From an uncultured Hyphomicrobiales bacterium (GTDB lineage: Bacteria; Pseudomonadota; Alphaproteobacteria; Rhizobiales; Beijerinckiaceae): 8,260 nt of DNA. The DNA lies in NCBI GenBank assembly GCA_903916165.1, contig CAIWVR010000301.1, positions 1-8,260 on the forward strand, written 5' to 3'. The translations under genes and the position numbers were made by a program. The notes beneath the pieces were generated by a model. The model was given only the letters and a program-made list of their open reading frames with translations. It was not told the DNA's origin and did not search any database. Below, one piece after another: positions 6,478-8,260 of this stretch; the first letter of the stretch is position 1, and the number at the start of each line of letters is the position of its first letter.

Positions 6478-6523
6478 CCCCTCATCCGTCGGCTTCGCCG
6501 ACACCTTCTCCCCAGGGAGAAGG
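6478..6523 (-). repeat. REP-like palindromic repeat, copy B (inverted relative to A)
   Basis: Read on the minus strand: CCTTCTCCC / GGGAGAAGG stem with a 2-nt loop (6504-6523), GTCGGC / GCCGAC stem with a GAA loop (6488-6502), then the CGGATGAGGGG tail (6478-6488). It faces copy A tail to tail across 27 nt, so the GGGTGAGGGG and CCCCTCATCC tails can also pair with each other, as in composite REP clusters. Its sequence is closer to copy C at the right edge than to copy A. Confidence 0.8.
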
Positions 6524-6549
6524 AAGCGCCCGCGCCAGCCTCTCTAAAA

Positions 6550-6566
6550 TTCTCACAAATTGAGAA
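6550..6566. promoter_or_regulatory. Palindromic operator candidate before the VOC-iclR operon
   Basis: TTCTCA-CAAAT-TGAGAA: perfect 6-nt arms, 5-nt centre, ending 5 nt before the candidate -35. The half-site TTCTCA recurs at 6599-6604, over the -10/start region. Size, symmetry and position suit an operator for the IclR-family protein encoded by the same operon (autoregulation). The palindrome is seen directly; the partner is inferred. Confidence 0.5.
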
Positions 6567-6571
6567 CCGAA

Positions 6572-6600
6572 TTGACGTTACCTGCCCATTTTCCTACCTT
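6572..6600 (+). promoter_or_regulatory. Candidate sigma70-type promoter of the VOC-iclR operon
   Basis: TTGACG (6572-6577), 17-nt spacer, TACCTT (6595-6600): 5/6 and 3/6 consensus matches. The start would fall near 6607, giving a very short leader that begins just at the ribosome site AAGGAGG. It lies between two copies of the TTCTCA half-site. Confidence 0.45.
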
Positions 6601-6619
6601 CTCAGAAAAGGAGGATATA

Positions 6620-7453
6620 ATGACCTATACGACCCTGAATGCCGCCGCCTATCTCCATCACATTGAGCTGCAGAGCTCCAATCCCGCGCGTCTGGCCCAA
6701 TTCTATGGCGATGCCATGCAGATGCAGGTCCGCAAGGTGGGGGATGTCTTCATCTGCCAGGGACCGCAGCGCCGCCTGATCGTCTCGCAGGGCGAGGACA
6801 AGAAACTGGCGCTGGGCGCCTTTGCCTGCCGCGACGCCGACTCGCTCGACGCCTTGCGCACCCGCGCCGCCAGGGAAGGCCTCACCCCGCAGCACGTCGT
6901 CTCGCACCTGATGGACACGGCCTTCGCGGTTACCGATCCCGATGGCAATATGATTCACTTCGGGCTGGCCAAGGCCGATCCCGCAGGCCTGACGGGCATC
7001 CGTGGCCCGACGCAGCACCTGACGCTCGCCACGCATGATCCCGAAGCCATCGAGGCCTTTTATTGCGGCAAGCTCGGCTTTGCGACCTCCGACCGTGTGC
7101 GCAAGCCCTCCGGCGAGGTCGCGACCATTTTCACGCGCTCCAACCACGAACACCATACGCTCGCCTGCTTCCGCTCGGACCGTGTCGGTGTCGATCATCA
7201 CTCCTATGAAGCGGGCGACTGGAATGCGATCCGCGATTGGTGCGACCATCTCGCGACGCAGGACATCCAGCTGATGTGGGGACCGGGCCGGCACGGCCCC
7301 GGCAACAATCTCTTCATCTTCATTGTCGATCCGGATGGCAATTGGATCGAGATTTCGGCGGAGCTGGAAATCATTCACGATCGCCCGGTGAAGGAATGGC
7401 CGCACGCCGAGCGCACGCTCAACCTGTGGGGCAAGGCGATCCTGCGCAGCTGA
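6620..7453 (+). CDS. VOC-family protein, extradiol-dioxygenase type
   Basis: A 277-residue protein with two vicinal-oxygen-chelate domains (about residues 12-116 and 131-250), the layout of type I extradiol ring-cleavage dioxygenases such as 2,3-dihydroxybiphenyl and catechol 2,3-dioxygenases. The C-terminal domain keeps the expected 2-His-1-Glu iron set: His133 (TQHLTLATHD), His194 or its neighbour His193 (VDHHSYE) and Glu245 (NWIEIS). The N-terminal domain starts HHIELQSSNPARLAQFYG and ends VTDPDGNMIHFG, as expected of the non-catalytic repeat. The known family reaction is O2-dependent cleavage next to a catechol diol; the actual substrate is unknown, and another VOC activity is possible. 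The ATG at 6620 has AAGGAGG 5 nt upstream; an in-frame ATG 60 nt earlier lies before the promoter candidate and is rejected. The regulator gene follows after 7 nt. Confidence 0.88.
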   Translation: MTYTTLNAAAYLHHIELQSSNPARLAQFYGDAMQMQVRKVGDVFICQGPQRRLIVSQGEDKKLALGAFACRDADSLDALRTRAAREGLTPQHVVSHLMDTAFAVTDPDGNMIHFGLAKADPAGLTGIRGPTQHLTLATHDPEAIEAFYCGKLGFATSDRVRKPSGEVATIFTRSNHEHHTLACFRSDRVGVDHHSYEAGDWNAIRDWCDHLATQDIQLMWGPGRHGPGNNLFIFIVDPDGNWIEISAELEIIHDRPVKEWPHAERTLNLWGKAILRS

Positions 7454-7460
7454 GGCGCAA

Positions 7461-8240
7461 ATGGCCGGCTTGCAGCGATATATGGCGGCGCTGCGTCTCT
7501 TCAACGAGGCGCATCCGACCTGGACCGTGTCTGATATGGCGGAGGCGCTCGGTGCGCCGCCCAGCACGGTCTATCGCACCATCCGCGACCTGCTGGCGGA
7601 AGGACTGGTGGAGACCTCCACTGATGCGCGCTATCGGCTGGGCCCGGCCTTCATCGAATTCGACCGCCTGACGCGGCTCACCGACCCGCTGTTGCGCGCG
7701 GGCGGCCATGTGCTCGCGCAGACGGTCGCGCAGGCGGGCCTGCCTTGCGTCGGGCTGCTGTCCCGGCTTTATGCGGATGAGGTCATGTGCATCGCCGACC
7801 GCGCGTCCGGCGACGTGGGCTTCTCGCCGAGCTATGAGCGCGGACGTCCAATGCCGCTGACGCAGGGGGCCACGTCGAAAGTCATTCTCGCGCGGCTGCC
7901 CGCGCGGCGGCTGACGAAATTGCTGGCGCATGCCCGCAAGGCGGCGGACGCCGGTCTCAGGGCCGAATTGTCGGCGATCCGCCGGCAGGGTTTTCTCGTC
8001 TCGCGCGGCGAGATCGACGCCGGACTGGCGGGACTTGCGGTGCCGATCATCTGCGAGGACGCCGGCCTTGTCGCGTCGCTGTCGCTCGTGGTCGAGGCGG
8101 ATCGACTGGATGTCTTCAACGAATCGCGGCTGGTGCTGATGCTGGTGTCGGCGGCGGCGATGGTGGAGACGGAGTTACAAACGACATCCGGTGCACCCCT
8201 TCTCCCGCGTGAGCGGGAGAAGGTGGCACGCGAAGCGTGA
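7461..8240 (+). CDS. IclR-family transcriptional regulator
   Basis: A 259-residue DNA-binding regulator. The N-terminal winged helix-turn-helix spans about residues 5-62, with recognition-helix sequence APPSTVYRTIRDLLAEGLVE (32-51). The effector-binding domain follows, with LTQGATSKVILA (133-144) and RQGFLVSRGEIDAGLAGLAVP (175-195), both characteristic of IclR proteins, which sense small metabolites, often aromatic acids, and repress or activate nearby catabolic genes. It starts 7 nt after the VOC gene with GAGG overlapping that gene's stop codon, so the two are co-translated. The last 14-15 codons, including the stop, lie in palindromic repeat copy C, giving a charged tail PLLPREREKVAREA (246-259) unlike the usual family ending. 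Likely targets are its own promoter (palindrome at 6550) and possibly the catabolic and transport genes to the left. Confidence 0.93.
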   Translation: MAGLQRYMAALRLFNEAHPTWTVSDMAEALGAPPSTVYRTIRDLLAEGLVETSTDARYRLGPAFIEFDRLTRLTDPLLRAGGHVLAQTVAQAGLPCVGLLSRLYADEVMCIADRASGDVGFSPSYERGRPMPLTQGATSKVILARLPARRLTKLLAHARKAADAGLRAELSAIRRQGFLVSRGEIDAGLAGLAVPIICEDAGLVASLSLVVEADRLDVFNESRLVLMLVSAAAMVETELQTTSGAPLLPREREKVAREA

Positions 8241-8250
8241 CGGATGAGGG
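8195..8250 (+). repeat. REP-like palindromic repeat, copy C, overlapping the end of the IclR gene
   Basis: CCTTCTCCCGC / GCGGGAGAAGG stem with loop GTGA (8198-8223), CACGC / GCGTG stem with loop GAA (8227-8239), then the CGGATGAGGG tail (8241-8250). It is the same design as copies A and B, and in inverted orientation to copy B. It contains the IclR stop codon (8238-8240). It may also act as the 3' stem of that message; no T-run follows beyond TTTT. Confidence 0.8.
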
Positions 8251-8260
8251 CGTTTTGACG

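Noticed and set aside
6391..6523. CRISPR-like or tandem repeat array
   Set aside because: Only two units in opposite orientation are present, with internal palindromes and no regular spacers; this fits dispersed REP-like elements.
6560..6619. Earlier in-frame ATG for the VOC protein
   Set aside because: It lies inside the operator candidate and upstream of the promoter candidate; the ATG at 6620 has an almost ideal AAGGAGG.
6602..7567. Antisense open frame of about 320 codons across the VOC gene and start of iclR
   Set aside because: It is a mirror of two well-supported genes; it has no ribosome site and no family motif.

Overview
The window is high-GC DNA with tightly packed genes, good Shine-Dalgarno sites and Rhizobiales-style palindromic repeats (paired stem-loops carrying CTCTCCC/GGGAGAG and a GGATGAGGG tail). 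These features, and the protein families present, suggest an alphaproteobacterium, probably Rhizobiales/Hyphomicrobiales. The genus cannot be named from the sequence. There are no rRNA or tRNA genes, CRISPR arrays or transposases. The content is a catabolic and transport locus.

Layout. (1) On the minus strand, positions 1-1898 hold a three-gene operon read right to left: an isochorismatase-fold hydrolase, a dienelactone-hydrolase-family protein and a classical short-chain dehydrogenase that runs off the left edge. Gaps are 11 and 2 nt. (2) A 189-nt divergent control region (1899-2087) holds two dyads and one candidate promoter per direction. (3) On the plus strand come an NAD-type extended-SDR epimerase/dehydratase (2088-3044) and then a complete tripartite tricarboxylate transporter (TTT): small membrane subunit (3202-3708), large membrane subunit (3726-5228) and periplasmic binding protein (5364-6326). 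A strong stem-loop lies between the large membrane gene and the binding-protein gene. An intrinsic terminator closes the block at 6346-6380. (4) A 293-nt spacer holds the terminator, two opposed palindromic repeats, a 17-bp palindromic operator candidate and a promoter. (5) A two-gene operon follows: a two-domain vicinal-oxygen-chelate (VOC) protein with extradiol-dioxygenase metal ligands (6620-7453) and an IclR-family regulator (7461-8240). The last codons of the regulator lie inside a third copy of the repeat.

Working model (inference). A carboxylate, perhaps aromatic or derived from an aromatic compound, is captured by the TctC-type protein and imported by TctA/TctB. It is then processed by some combination of the SDRs, the dienelactone-hydrolase-like enzyme, the isochorismatase-fold enzyme and the ring-cleavage-type dioxygenase, with IclR as the likely local regulator. 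No substrate can be assigned from sequence. The most notable feature is that the isochorismatase-fold protein has glycine where amidases of this fold carry the catalytic cysteine. Next are the palindromes at the two control regions and the repeat that supplies the end of the IclR gene.
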